Source: an uncultured Steroidobacter sp. (GTDB lineage Bacteria; Pseudomonadota; Gammaproteobacteria; Steroidobacterales; Steroidobacteraceae). Taken from it: a DNA stretch of 64,000 nt. Made by a program: the position numbers and the translations under genes. Location of the stretch: contig CALMII010000029.1 in the NCBI GenBank assembly GCA_937864115.1, positions 29,203 to 93,202 on the forward strand. Direction: 5' to 3'. Positions 8,043 through 16,917 of the stretch are shown here, piece by piece; position 1 is the first letter of the stretch; each line of letters opens with the position of its first letter. The notes under the pieces were generated by a model. The model was not told where the DNA came from and made no database searches. It saw only the letters and a program-made list of their open reading frames with translations.

Positions 8043-9257
8043 TCACTCGATCTTTCGTTCTTCATTCCCGCCCTTGGGAAGCAGACCGGCCGGTCGCTGC
8101 CAGTTGCGAAGCGGACGCCCTTCCTGCAGGGCGGTGAGCTCTTCGACCCACAGCTTCCGCAAGGCGACGATGGCGACGTCGGATGCACCCAGGAACTCCA
8201 CGCCCTTGCGGCGATCCGGAATCACGCCCTGGCCCACCTGGCACACCTCGTCCTGCGCCAGCGGCACGTGGTGGCACAGCTTCGGGATGTCGTCGTACGG
8301 GACCTTGCCCTCCATCACTTTGCGGGCGACCTCGTGCCCTTCTTCGTCGGAGTCGCTGAAGTCATGCCACCGCTTCACGTACTCGGGACTCGGCTCACCA
8401 TCGAGAAAGACGGCAATGGTGTGAACCTGCAGGTGACTGTAGTCATCCACGGGGACGCGCCAGCCCGCGAACAATTGCCAGGCCGTGTCTTCTGCCTTGT
8501 AGTTCTTCTCGCCTGCCCGCTTGATGTTGTTGGGCTCCACCATGAACGCTCCCGCATTGGGCATGCCGAACAAGGTCTCGCGACGCCGGCCGTCCGGCGT
8601 GGTGGCCACATTGCGCAGTCCCCAGTCGGTGCGCTCGACGGACAACTTCGGCAGCATCTCCAGATTCAAGGCCTCGAACGCCGAGGAGCGATGCGTGAAC
8701 CAGACGTGGCCTTCGTCCTGGAAGTTCTCGACGTTGTTGAAGTAGTTGCAGCCTCGCGTGTCGATGGCCGCGACGTTGAACTTGGCCTTTTCCCATTCCG
8801 GGAATCGCGGGAACTCCGGCGGCTCGCCCTCTCCCAGATAGATGAAGATGAGTCCGAGATATTCCTGGGTGGGATAGCCGCCGATGCGAACGTTCTTGCA
8901 GAAACCGCGGCCCTCCAACGGCTGCTGAACGCACTGTCCGGTGCCGTCATACATCCACCCGTGATACGGGCAGCGGATGTTGTCGCCCTCGACCCACCCC
9001 GCGCTCAGCATCACGCCGCGATGGGCGCACCGGTTGTCGACGCAATGGACCTTGCCCTCCTGGCTTCGATACAGCGCCAGCTTCTGGCTCATGATCACCA
9101 GCGGCACGGAGCGCCCGGGTTCGAGCTTGCGTGCGACATACACTGGCTGCCAGAACTTGCGCAGGTACTGCCCCGCCAGGGTACCGGGGCCGGTTCTGAT
9201 GTAGTCGACGGGCGTGCCATCGGGAAGACCCGTCACGATTTCATTGTTCAACACCAT
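8043..9257 (-). CDS. Rieske non-heme iron oxygenase, large subunit
   Basis: A 404-residue oxygenase. The Rieske [2Fe-2S] motif is CAHRG then CPYHGW at about residues 75-100. The mononuclear iron site is ENFQDEGHVWFTH near residue 175, giving the Nxx D xx H xxxx H arrangement. The sequence resembles phthalate-4,5-dioxygenase/dicamba demethylase-type single-component oxygenases. The start ATG 9257 has a GAGGGGG ribosome site. It lies 30 bases after the GlcG-like gene and before the VanB-like reductase, so the operon is GlcG-like, oxygenase, reductase. It probably hydroxylates or O-demethylates an aromatic acid in the cytosol. Confidence 0.93.
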   Translation of the reverse strand: MVLNNEIVTGLPDGTPVDYIRTGPGTLAGQYLRKFWQPVYVARKLEPGRSVPLVIMSQKLALYRSQEGKVHCVDNRCAHRGVMLSAGWVEGDNIRCPYHGWMYDGTGQCVQQPLEGRGFCKNVRIGGYPTQEYLGLIFIYLGEGEPPEFPRFPEWEKAKFNVAAIDTRGCNYFNNVENFQDEGHVWFTHRSSAFEALNLEMLPKLSVERTDWGLRNVATTPDGRRRETLFGMPNAGAFMVEPNNIKRAGEKNYKAEDTAWQLFAGWRVPVDDYSHLQVHTIAVFLDGEPSPEYVKRWHDFSDSDEEGHEVARKVMEGKVPYDDIPKLCHHVPLAQDEVCQVGQGVIPDRRKGVEFLGASDVAIVALRKLWVEELTALQEGRPLRNWQRPAGLLPKGGNEERKIE

Positions 9258-9287
9258 CTCTGTTCCCCCTCGTTCGATTGAGTTGTT

Positions 9288-10262
9288 TCACTGCTGGGCG
9301 GCCACTTCATCGGCCAATCGCTGCGCCCGCGCGGCATCTCGCCCCGCAACTCCCACGGCGCCCAGACATTGCCCGTTCGAAAAAATCGGGCAGCCGCCAG
9401 CCATCGGGATCATGTGTTTGCCGATGCTCCGCAGGACTTCTGCAGGAATGGGCGGTGCACTTCCCGTCAGTGCCTCGGTCCTGATTTGCAGCGCGGCCGC
9501 GGTGAGCGCCACGCCTTCCGCCAGTCGCACGGCGGCCGGCGGCGCGCCATCCATTCGATCGATCGTGATGACATGGCCATATCGATCGGCCACCACGACG
9601 GCCACGGGCTCGCCGCGTTCGCTCACGAGTTCGATGACACGGTTGGCCAGCTGCACCGCGCCATCGAGCACGGGCTGGCGGGTTGCCGGCGGCACCTCGC
9701 GCAGGGCATCTCCCTTCAGGGAGGCATCGGGGGGTGCGCCGTACGCTTCCTGCCAACGGACTTTGTCGTCGCCATGCTCGGGACGGTAACCACCGCCCAC
9801 GGCGTAGCTGATGATCAAGTCCTCGAGGTTGGCGGGTTGGCCGTCGATCAGAAACTCCTCGGGGTTCACGCCGGGAAGCTTCACGAAAGGACCGATGCCG
9901 ACACCCGATGCGACGGCGCCAATGGCCACCTGGCCACGCAGCAGCGGGACTGCGCCGGCGCCAGGAAACGGCTGGACGCGCATCAACTGCTGATACGCGG
10001 CGAAAATCTGCGGCGGGAACTTCATCATGCGGCCGGCAAAGGTCGAACCCGGCTCGCCGAGCACCGCGCAAGCCAGGGTCTTGCCCCGCACGATGTCCAG
10101 CGCAGCTCCGCCGGTGCCATCCATGCGGCGAGCCACGACGGGCTCGCCCGACAGATCGGCCACGACGAAAGTACCCGCCTGCCGCAACGCCTCTGTCTTG
10201 GCGACGGCTCTCATCACCACACTGCGCGCCTCGCCCAATGTGATCAGGTCGTCTCGGATCAT
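9288..10262 (-). CDS. Tandem GlcG/HbpS-like heme-binding-fold protein
   Basis: A 324-residue protein with two copies of the GlcG/HbpS domain. The first (about 5-175) contains TLGEARSVVMRAVAKTEAL, VVADLSGEPVVARRMDG and LRGQVAIGAVASGVG. The second (about 190-324) contains LANRVIELVSERGEPVAVV, RYGHVITIDRMDGAPP and FSNGQCLGAVGVAG. A single domain is about 140 residues, so this is an internal duplication. HbpS binds heme, while GlcG roles are unclear; similar proteins sit beside oxygenases. ATG 10262 follows GGAGGGG; the longer frame upstream runs through the operator. It is first in the Rieske operon and divergent from TetR. Confidence 0.8.
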   Translation of the reverse strand: MIRDDLITLGEARSVVMRAVAKTEALRQAGTFVVADLSGEPVVARRMDGTGGAALDIVRGKTLACAVLGEPGSTFAGRMMKFPPQIFAAYQQLMRVQPFPGAGAVPLLRGQVAIGAVASGVGIGPFVKLPGVNPEEFLIDGQPANLEDLIISYAVGGGYRPEHGDDKVRWQEAYGAPPDASLKGDALREVPPATRQPVLDGAVQLANRVIELVSERGEPVAVVVADRYGHVITIDRMDGAPPAAVRLAEGVALTAAALQIRTEALTGSAPPIPAEVLRSIGKHMIPMAGGCPIFSNGQCLGAVGVAGRDAARAQRLADEVAAQQ

Positions 10263-10269
10263 ATCCCCT

Positions 10270-10310
10270 CCAATTCGATTGCAATCATTTTTGATTGCAT
10301 ATCGATTTGG
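10270..10310. promoter_or_regulatory. Long imperfect dyad between GlcG-like and TetR genes
   Basis: The left arm starts CCAATTCGAT and the right arm, read in reverse complement, starts CCAAATCGAT. Both continue to TGCAATCA, giving a dyad of about 18 bases per arm. It sits 8 bases before the GlcG-like start, where a bound repressor would block transcription or elongation. Likely operator of the TetR protein at 10442. Confidence 0.55.
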
Positions 10311-10396
10311 AGTCAAGCAAAACACGCAAGCCAAGGCTGAATACTTGCGTTGCTCAGATTTTCTCAAGAATCACAATTGATCTCGATCGGATTTTT

Positions 10397-10416
10397 GCGA
10401 GAATGGCAATTCTCGC
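10397..10416. promoter_or_regulatory. Perfect inverted repeat in the tetR leader
   Basis: GCGAGAAT-GGCA-ATTCTCGC is a perfect 8-base dyad 25 bases before the TetR start at 10442. It could be a second operator or an mRNA hairpin near the ribosome site. Position only. Confidence 0.4.
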
Positions 10417-10441
10417 GGGCGACACGGGCAGAGGGTTTCGA

Positions 10442-11104
10442 ATGAAAGCCGGCAAACGCATGGCAACGCAGACTTCGGCGGCAGCCGAAGGCCCAACGCG
10501 CGGCACGGGGCTTCGCGAACGGCGCAAGAATGAAAAGCTGGATGCCATCAAACGAGCGGCGCGACAGCTGTTTGCAACACATGGTTTTCACATGACCCCC
10601 ATGCGAGAGATCGCGCGGGTGGCCGATGTCGGCTTTGGCACGGTGGCAGCCTACGCATCCGACAAGGCCGGCCTGGCCGCCATGTTGTTCGTCGACGATC
10701 TCACTCATCTGCCACCGCTGTTCGTGGCACCCATCAAGCCTGACCGGCCGGTGCTGGACCAGTTGATGGACGATTTCTCCGTCAGCTTCCAGTTCTGGGC
10801 GAGCAAACCCGAACTCAGCCAGATCGTTCTGCCGATGCTCAACACCTCGGGCAATCCCCATGTCCAGACCATCATGGAACGCCGCGCGCACCTGCGGCAG
10901 TGCCTGATCCAATGGCTGGATCGCGCCAAGGAGTTGCGGCGCATGAAGAGCGACTTCGATTCCGAACAGGCCGCTGAGTTGTTCTTCTCTCTCTATATCC
11001 ATTCGCTGCACGAGTGGCTCAGTGCCGACCTGGCCGATCACACGCTGGGACTCGACCGGCTGCGTTATCTGCTGGAGATACCCGTGCGGCAGCTCGAACT
11101 GTAG
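10442..11104 (+). CDS. TetR-family transcriptional regulator
   Basis: A 220-residue TetR protein. The N-terminal helix-turn-helix reads KLDAIKRAARQLFATHGF then MREIARVADVGFGTVAAY at about residues 30-75. A helical ligand domain with no recognised subfamily follows. ATG 10442 has AGAGG about 9 bases upstream; upstream in-frame codons run through the operator dyad. It is divergent from the GlcG-like/Rieske/reductase operon and probably represses it until the aromatic substrate or its CoA ester binds. The convergent LysR gene ends 6 bases after its stop. Confidence 0.9.
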   Translation: MKAGKRMATQTSAAAEGPTRGTGLRERRKNEKLDAIKRAARQLFATHGFHMTPMREIARVADVGFGTVAAYASDKAGLAAMLFVDDLTHLPPLFVAPIKPDRPVLDQLMDDFSVSFQFWASKPELSQIVLPMLNTSGNPHVQTIMERRAHLRQCLIQWLDRAKELRRMKSDFDSEQAAELFFSLYIHSLHEWLSADLADHTLGLDRLRYLLEIPVRQLEL

Positions 11105-11109
11105 GACCG

Positions 11110-12036
11110 TCATCTCCCCCGCTCCACGCTCGTACATTCACAGACGGGCCGCGGCGCGTACCTTTCCATGACATCGCAGAAGTACGCGGCAGCCGGTGTC
11201 AGCGGCAGGTCCGGGCGACGGACCATGACGATGGGTGGCGCGGGCAGGTGTTCCTGCAGCCGGAAGCTTGTCAGCCCGTCACGGGTCAAAGGGAACTCGG
11301 CCCACTGCAGCGGCAACAGTGCCAGCAGGTCGCTCGAAGTCAGCGCCACGATCATCGACAGCGCCGACTGCGCCTGCAGAACCACCGAGGGCGACTTCAA
11401 GCCATGCGACTTGAACACCGCCTGCAGATCTTCTTCGGCCTTGTAGTCGACGGCGGTGGTGGCCCAGTCGGCGTCCTGCAGATCCTCGAGCGACCGTGTC
11501 GCCGCCAGCGGATGCCCTTTGCGTGCGATCACTGTGCGGGTGTTCTCGAAGAGCACGGTGGTGAGCAGTCCCGGAACCGCGGATGCGTGCGGAGCGGCGC
11601 CCAGATAGAAGTCCAGGGTGCCGTCGCGCAGCCGGGCCTCCAGCTCCGGGAACAGTCCTTCCACCAGCTGGAGCTTCACGCGAGGGTAACGCCGGCGGAA
11701 CTGCGGCAGCGCCTGCGGCAGCATGCTGACGTGCGGCACGATCGACAGCCCCGCGGTGAGGTGTCCCTCATCGGCACCTTGCGCCTGAGCAAGCTCGTCG
11801 CCCGCGCGCCGCAGTTCGTTGACGATCGAACTGGCGCGCTGATGGAACAGCCGTCCCAAGGCAGTCAGGCTCATCCCGCGCGATTCGCGATCGAACAACA
11901 CCACGCCCAGTTCACGCTCCAGCGCACGCACGCTCTTGGACAACGCCGCTTGCGGCGTATCCAGTTCGCGCGCGGCCGCGCGCAGGCTGCCATGGTCGAC
12001 GATGGCCACCATGTTCTGCAGTTGGTTCAGCTTCAT
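11110..12036 (-). CDS. LysR-family transcriptional regulator
   Basis: A 308-residue LysR protein. It starts MKLNQLQNMVAIVDHGSLRA and has the recognition helix LDTPQAALSKSVRALERELG. The effector domain includes GHLTAGLSIVPHVSM. ATG 12036 matches the family start; the longer in-frame ATG at 12078 adds 14 residues. It is divergent from the formaldehyde dehydrogenase gene at 12151 with 114 bases between. It is therefore the likely activator of that gene and perhaps of the demethylase functions around it. Ligand unknown. Confidence 0.9.
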   Translation of the reverse strand: MKLNQLQNMVAIVDHGSLRAAARELDTPQAALSKSVRALERELGVVLFDRESRGMSLTALGRLFHQRASSIVNELRRAGDELAQAQGADEGHLTAGLSIVPHVSMLPQALPQFRRRYPRVKLQLVEGLFPELEARLRDGTLDFYLGAAPHASAVPGLLTTVLFENTRTVIARKGHPLAATRSLEDLQDADWATTAVDYKAEEDLQAVFKSHGLKSPSVVLQAQSALSMIVALTSSDLLALLPLQWAEFPLTRDGLTSFRLQEHLPAPPIVMVRRPDLPLTPAAAYFCDVMERYAPRPVCECTSVERGR

Positions 12037-12150
12037 GACGGGTTTCCAAACGGATAACGCTCGGCAAATCTTCGCCACTTACGAGGCATGCGAGCCGTGC
12101 CTACATTCCCCGATGGGACATCCGAACGAAACCCAACGCGGAGAGACGAC

Positions 12151-13353
12151 ATGACAGGCAACAGAGGCGTGGTTTACGTCGCGCGAGGCAAGGTGGAAGT
12201 ACGCAACATTCCCACACCGCAACTGGTCGACCCGCGCGGCCGCAAGGCCGATCACGGCGTGATCCTGAAGGTGATCACCACGAACATCTGCGGCTCCGAC
12301 CAGCACATGGTCCGCGGCCGCACGACGGCGCCTGCAGGCCTGGTACTGGGGCATGAGATCACCGGCGAAGTCATCGAAGCCGGACGCGACGTGCAATCGC
12401 TCGCGGTGGGTGACTGGGTGTCGGTGCCCTTCAACGTGGCGTGCGGCCGCTGCCGTTCCTGCAAGGAACAGCACACCGGGGTGTGCCTCACCGTGAACCC
12501 GTCGCGCGCCGGCGGTGCGTACGGCTACGTGGACATGGGCGGATGGGTCGGCGGGCAAGCCGAGTACGTGATGATTCCGTATGCCGATTTCAATCTGCTG
12601 AAGTTCCCCGACCGCGACCGCGCCAGAGCCAGGATCCGCGATCTGACGTGTCTGTCGGACATTCTGCCGACGGGTTATCACGGCGCCGTGACCGCGGGCG
12701 TCGGACCTGGCAGCACCGTCTACATTGCAGGCGCTGGTCCGGTGGGCCTTGCAGCGGCGGCATCCGCGAGATTGCTCGGCGCCGCGGTGGTGATCGTGGG
12801 CGATGTGAATCCGAAGCGGCTCGTGCATGCGAAGTCGGTGGGCTTCGAAGTGGTCGATCTGTCGAAAGACGCCACGCTCGGCGAACAGATTGCGCAAATC
12901 CTCCGTGAGCCTGAAGTCGACTGCGCGGTCGATGCAGTGGGCTTCGAGGCGCGCGGGCACGGTCATCACGGCGCGCAACACGAAGCACCGGCCACCGTGC
13001 TGAACTCGCTGATGGATGTCACGCGCGCGGCCGGCAGGATCGGCATTCCGGGTCTGTACGTCACCGACGATCCGGGAGCCGTGGATCAGGCTGCGAAGAA
13101 AGGCGCGCTGAGCATCCGCTTCGGCCTCGGCTGGGCCAAGTCGCACAGCTTCTTCACCGGCCAGACGCCGGTGATGAAGTACAACCGCGCGCTCATGCAA
13201 GCCATCCTGTGGGATCGTATCGATGTGGCAGGCGTGGTCGGCGTGGAAGTCATTTCGCTCGATGACGCGCCCAAGGGCTACGGAGAATTCGATGCGGGTG
13301 CACCGAAGAAATTCGTCATCGACCCGCATTCGACGCTTCGGCCGGCTGCCTGA
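12151..13353 (+). CDS. fdhA: Glutathione-independent formaldehyde dehydrogenase (zinc, NAD)
   Basis: A 400-residue medium-chain zinc dehydrogenase of the formaldehyde dismutase/dehydrogenase type. The catalytic zinc region reads TTNICGSDQHMVRGR and LGHEITGEV near residues 45-70. The structural zinc cysteines are in CGRCRSCKEQHTGVC. The NAD fold contains VYIAGAGPVGLAAAASARLLG, and the family block DAVGFEARGHG follows. It oxidises formaldehyde to formate with bound NAD. ATG 12151 follows GGAGAG. Two Rieske demethylase-like oxygenases in the same island would release formaldehyde, which gives this gene a clear role. Its 3' end overlaps the convergent RND gene by 38 bases. Confidence 0.9.
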   Translation: MTGNRGVVYVARGKVEVRNIPTPQLVDPRGRKADHGVILKVITTNICGSDQHMVRGRTTAPAGLVLGHEITGEVIEAGRDVQSLAVGDWVSVPFNVACGRCRSCKEQHTGVCLTVNPSRAGGAYGYVDMGGWVGGQAEYVMIPYADFNLLKFPDRDRARARIRDLTCLSDILPTGYHGAVTAGVGPGSTVYIAGAGPVGLAAAASARLLGAAVVIVGDVNPKRLVHAKSVGFEVVDLSKDATLGEQIAQILREPEVDCAVDAVGFEARGHGHHGAQHEAPATVLNSLMDVTRAAGRIGIPGLYVTDDPGAVDQAAKKGALSIRFGLGWAKSHSFFTGQTPVMKYNRALMQAILWDRIDVAGVVGVEVISLDDAPKGYGEFDAGAPKKFVIDPHSTLRPAA

Positions 13354-15763
13354 TTCGATCGAGAGAAGGCGCCACTGTTGCCGCGGCGAAGTGAGAACGC
13401 GGCAACAGGAAGTGCGCCAGCGCAGGCAGCAGCACCAGCGCACCGACCATGTTCCAGATGAACATGAAGGCCAGCAGGATGCCCATGTCGGCCTGGAACT
13501 TGATGGGCGACAGCGCCCAGGTGGCCACGCCCACCGCCAGCGTAACGCCGGTCAGCAGCACCACCTTGCCCGTGAAGCGCAGCGCCTGCCGGTAGGCCTG
13601 CGACAACGTGTCGCCCGCGCGCATGCGGTTCAGCAGGATGCTCATGACATACAGCGCGTAGTCCACGCCGATGCCCACCCCCAGCGCGATCACTGGCAGC
13701 GTCGCCACTTTGACGCCGATGCCCAGACCGACCATCAGCGCCTCGCACAGGATGGAGGTCACGACCAACGGCACCACCGCGCACACCACGGCCCGCCAGC
13801 TGCGGAAGGTCAACAGGCACAGCAGAGTCACCGCGCCGTAGACGTAGAACAGCATTTCGCGATTGGCCTGCCTGACCACGATGTTGGTCGCCGCCTCGAT
13901 GCCGGCGTTGCCCGCGGCCAGCAGGAACTGCACGTCGGCGGTGTCATTGGCTTTCGCGAACTGTTCCACCTTGTCGACCACGCGAGTCAGCGTGTCGGCC
14001 TTGTGGTCGGTCAGGAAGGCGTAGACGGTGAGGAGATTGCAGTACTCGTTGTACAGCCCGCGCGGCGCGCCGGCGGTGATCATGTTGGCCACGCTCTGGC
14101 TGTTCACCACGTCGTACCACTTCGGATTGCCTTCGTTCAGTCCGATGCTGGCGCCACGGTTCAACCGCGCCAGCGAGTGGGTACTGTCCACCCCGGGCAG
14201 CTGGTTCAGTTCCCATTCGAGCTGGTCCACGCTGAGCAGCGTGCCGACGTTGGAGCAGGCCTGGTCGGGCGTTTTGACCATCACCGCCAGGACGTCGGAA
14301 CTGGCGCCGTAGTGGGCGGTCATGTACGCCGCATCGCGGTTGTAGCGACTGTCGGCTCGCAGCTCCGGGGCGCCGGGATCCAGGTCACCGATCTTCAGAT
14401 TCAGGCTGGCGATGAAACCGAGTGTCGCCAGCAGCGCGCTGGCGGCGATGGTCCACGTGGCCCAGCGACGCTGGGTGAACAGATCGAGAAAGCGCCACAG
14501 TCCGGGCTGTTCGAGGCCCGCCTCTTCGGCCTGCTCCTCGCGCAGGCTTCGCTTGGCGGCCTTCCTGCTGACGCCGATGTAGCTCAGCAGCACCGGCAGC
14601 AGAATCAGGTTGGTGAAGATCAGCACGGCGACGCCCAGGCTGGCGACCAGCGCCAGGTCCTGGATGACCTCGATGTTGATGATCCTCAGCACTGCAAAGC
14701 CCACCGCGTCGCAGAGCAATGCCATCAGCCCTGCCAGGAACAGGCGGCGGAAGGTGAAGCGCGCGGCCACTACCTTGTGCATGCCGCGGCCCACGTCCTG
14801 CATGATGCCGTTCATCTTCTGCGCACCATGGCTCATGCCGATGGCGAACACGAGAAAGGGCACCAGCACCGAGTACGGGTCGAGCTCGTACCCGAGCAAC
14901 GGCAGCAACCCGAGCTGCCACACCACCGCAATCAGCGAACAGGCGACCACCAGCACGGTCGAGCGCACGCAGCGGGTGTACGCGTACAACATCGCAGTGG
15001 TGATCGCGAGCGCAGCGCCGAAGAACAGCAGGATCTGGCGCAGCCCGTCGATCAGGTCGCCAACGACCTTGGCGAAGCCGGTGATGTGGATGTCGACGGC
15101 GCCCGTCTCGTGGTACCTGTCGCGGATCTCTTCCAGTTGCTTCGACAACGTGGCGTAGTCCAGCGGCTGGCCGTCGGGCGTATGCGCCAGCAGCGGTACG
15201 AAGAGGATGCTGGAGTGCATGTCGCTCGCGACGAGCTGGCCGATCTGCCCCGAGCGCTCGACGTTCCGGCGCAGCTGCTGCATCGATTCCGGCGAACCGG
15301 TGTAGTGCTCCGGAATCACCGGGCCGCCTTCCAGGCCCTCCTCCGTCACGCCCACCCAGCGCGTGGACGGTGTCCACAGACTTTTCATGAAGGCGCGATC
15401 CACGCCGGGCAGCAGGAACACCTCGTCGTTGATCTGCTGCAGGATCTGCATGTACTGCGCGTCGTAGATGCTCTGCCCCCTGGCCACCACCGCGATGCGC
15501 AATGCGTTGCCCAGGCCGCTCAATTCGTCGCGGTACTTCAGATAGTTGACGATGTACGGATGATCGCCCGGGATCATCTTTTCGAAGCTGGCGTTCAGTT
15601 GCAGCCGCGTGGCCTGGGAGCCCAGCAATGCCGTGACCAGCAAGCACAGCACGAGCACGATCAGCCGATGATTGAACAGCGCGCGCTCGACCACCGAGCC
15701 GGAGCTGCGGTCGAAACTGGCCAGGTCGCCGGACGGCGGGGAGAGGGTTGTGGGAGCGTGCAT
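13316..15763 (-). CDS. RND-superfamily (MMPL-like) exporter
   Basis: An 815-residue inner-membrane transporter with two halves. Each half has one N-terminal membrane helix (RLIVLVLCLLVTALLG near 33; TWTIAASALLATLGF near 435), a large periplasmic loop and a bundle of five helices. The second bundle holds GVGIGVDYALYVMSILLNRM and the first AIGMSHGAQKMNG, the RND motif positions. It is shorter than AcrB and belongs to the class found with DUF1302/DUF1329 proteins in catabolic clusters. It is last in the run DUF1302-DUF1329-Rieske-Ycf48-RND. It probably moves a hydrophobic substrate or product across the envelope. Direction of transport is not shown by sequence. Confidence 0.9.
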   Translation of the reverse strand: MHAPTTLSPPSGDLASFDRSSGSVVERALFNHRLIVLVLCLLVTALLGSQATRLQLNASFEKMIPGDHPYIVNYLKYRDELSGLGNALRIAVVARGQSIYDAQYMQILQQINDEVFLLPGVDRAFMKSLWTPSTRWVGVTEEGLEGGPVIPEHYTGSPESMQQLRRNVERSGQIGQLVASDMHSSILFVPLLAHTPDGQPLDYATLSKQLEEIRDRYHETGAVDIHITGFAKVVGDLIDGLRQILLFFGAALAITTAMLYAYTRCVRSTVLVVACSLIAVVWQLGLLPLLGYELDPYSVLVPFLVFAIGMSHGAQKMNGIMQDVGRGMHKVVAARFTFRRLFLAGLMALLCDAVGFAVLRIINIEVIQDLALVASLGVAVLIFTNLILLPVLLSYIGVSRKAAKRSLREEQAEEAGLEQPGLWRFLDLFTQRRWATWTIAASALLATLGFIASLNLKIGDLDPGAPELRADSRYNRDAAYMTAHYGASSDVLAVMVKTPDQACSNVGTLLSVDQLEWELNQLPGVDSTHSLARLNRGASIGLNEGNPKWYDVVNSQSVANMITAGAPRGLYNEYCNLLTVYAFLTDHKADTLTRVVDKVEQFAKANDTADVQFLLAAGNAGIEAATNIVVRQANREMLFYVYGAVTLLCLLTFRSWRAVVCAVVPLVVTSILCEALMVGLGIGVKVATLPVIALGVGIGVDYALYVMSILLNRMRAGDTLSQAYRQALRFTGKVVLLTGVTLAVGVATWALSPIKFQADMGILLAFMFIWNMVGALVLLPALAHFLLPRSHFAAATVAPSLDRIRQPAEASNAGR

Positions 15764-15772
15764 TGAAAGGGC

Positions 15773-16837
15773 TCAGGAACCTGAATTCGACAAGCGCATG
15801 GCGCCTGCAAAGCTGGCGACCAGCAGGTCACCCTCGGGCGCGACCGCCAGAGCTGTCAGCGGCGGACCGGTTGGCCGCAGCATCGGACGCCACTCGCTGC
15901 CATCATCGCTGGTCATCAAGGCACCGGCCTGGTTGATGATGATGAAGCTGCTGCGGGTCGCCGAAGCGGCACCGATGGTGACCGGCATGGGGACTCGCGC
16001 CGCAGTCCATGAGTCGCCGCCGTCGGTGGACCGGGATACATGGCCGCGAAGGCCGCCGATCAGCACGACGTCGTCGCGGCCCGTGACGGCGAACCAGCTG
16101 CCGTTGTAGGGCGTGGTGAGGCGATGGAAGCTGCGCGCGTCGTCTGTCGAGCGCAGGACCAGGCCCTGCTCGCCAACCAGAAAGACCGCCGATGGTCCTG
16201 CATACAGCGCGTTGAGGTGCAACCCTCTGGGATTGTCGACCCGCCCGGCCCATGAGGACCAGGTCGCTCCTCCATCCTCGGTGCCGAAGATCAGTCCATA
16301 CGCGCCGATCACGAAGCCGCGCCGTTCGTTCCAGAAATGCACGCCCAGAAGCGGCTTGTCGGGACCATCGCTCACCAGTTGCCGGGCGAGCGCGATGCGC
16401 CTCGCGTCGTCCGACGCCCGAGCCGCGTTCAGCTCGATCTGTGCAGCGGCCCGCCCATCGAGTTGCAGCTTCCAGCGCTTGCCGCCGTCGGTGGAGTGAA
16501 GTACGGCGCCGCCGTGACCGACCGCCCAGCCCTGCTGCGGACTGGGAAAGCTCAAGGCAGTCAACGTGACGGACACGGGCACCTGGGCCTGGTGCCATTG
16601 CCTGGCGCCGTCATCCGACCACAGCACGATGCCGCGTTCGCCCGCAGCCACCATGCGCTGGCCGGCCACGGCTACGGCCAGCATCACGCCGTGCGCCGCT
16701 CGCGGAGCCTGCAGCGCCGCACGTTGCAGAGGATCGTGTCGCGAGTCCGCCGGCACGCCCTGCGCAGTGGCGATCGCCACGCCCCCGATCATCGCGCAGC
16801 CGCACAGCAGCGCGGCCGCCAACGTCTTCGTCATCAC
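15773..16837 (-). CDS. Secreted Ycf48/BNR-repeat beta-propeller protein
   Basis: A 354-residue exported protein with a Sec signal peptide (MMTKTLAAALLCGCAMIGG, cleavage after TAQG or nearby). Repeats of the Ycf48/BNR type follow, each with a Trp-turn pattern: GWAVGHGGAVLHSTDGGKRW, IFGTEDGGATWSSW, VLRSTDDARSFH, HVSRSTDGGDSW. The family forms a periplasmic beta-propeller. In clusters with DUF1302, DUF1329 and RND proteins it is thought to be part of an envelope transport assembly; its own role is unknown. It lies 9 bases before the RND gene in the same operon. Confidence 0.85.
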   Translation of the reverse strand: MMTKTLAAALLCGCAMIGGVAIATAQGVPADSRHDPLQRAALQAPRAAHGVMLAVAVAGQRMVAAGERGIVLWSDDGARQWHQAQVPVSVTLTALSFPSPQQGWAVGHGGAVLHSTDGGKRWKLQLDGRAAAQIELNAARASDDARRIALARQLVSDGPDKPLLGVHFWNERRGFVIGAYGLIFGTEDGGATWSSWAGRVDNPRGLHLNALYAGPSAVFLVGEQGLVLRSTDDARSFHRLTTPYNGSWFAVTGRDDVVLIGGLRGHVSRSTDGGDSWTAARVPMPVTIGAASATRSSFIIINQAGALMTSDDGSEWRPMLRPTGPPLTALAVAPEGDLLVASFAGAMRLSNSGS

Positions 16838-16917
16838 TTGCCTTCCACAAAAGCTGCCGCCGACCAGGCGACCTGACGGTCTCCGGTTGCGCCGTCAACG
16901 GCGCTGCCAGAGCGTTG

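Noticed and set aside
13223..15766. An 847-codon open frame on the plus strand opposite the RND gene
   Set aside because: It is rich in His, Gln, Arg and Asp with no family motif, as expected of the antisense of a high-GC gene. The minus strand encodes a complete RND transporter.
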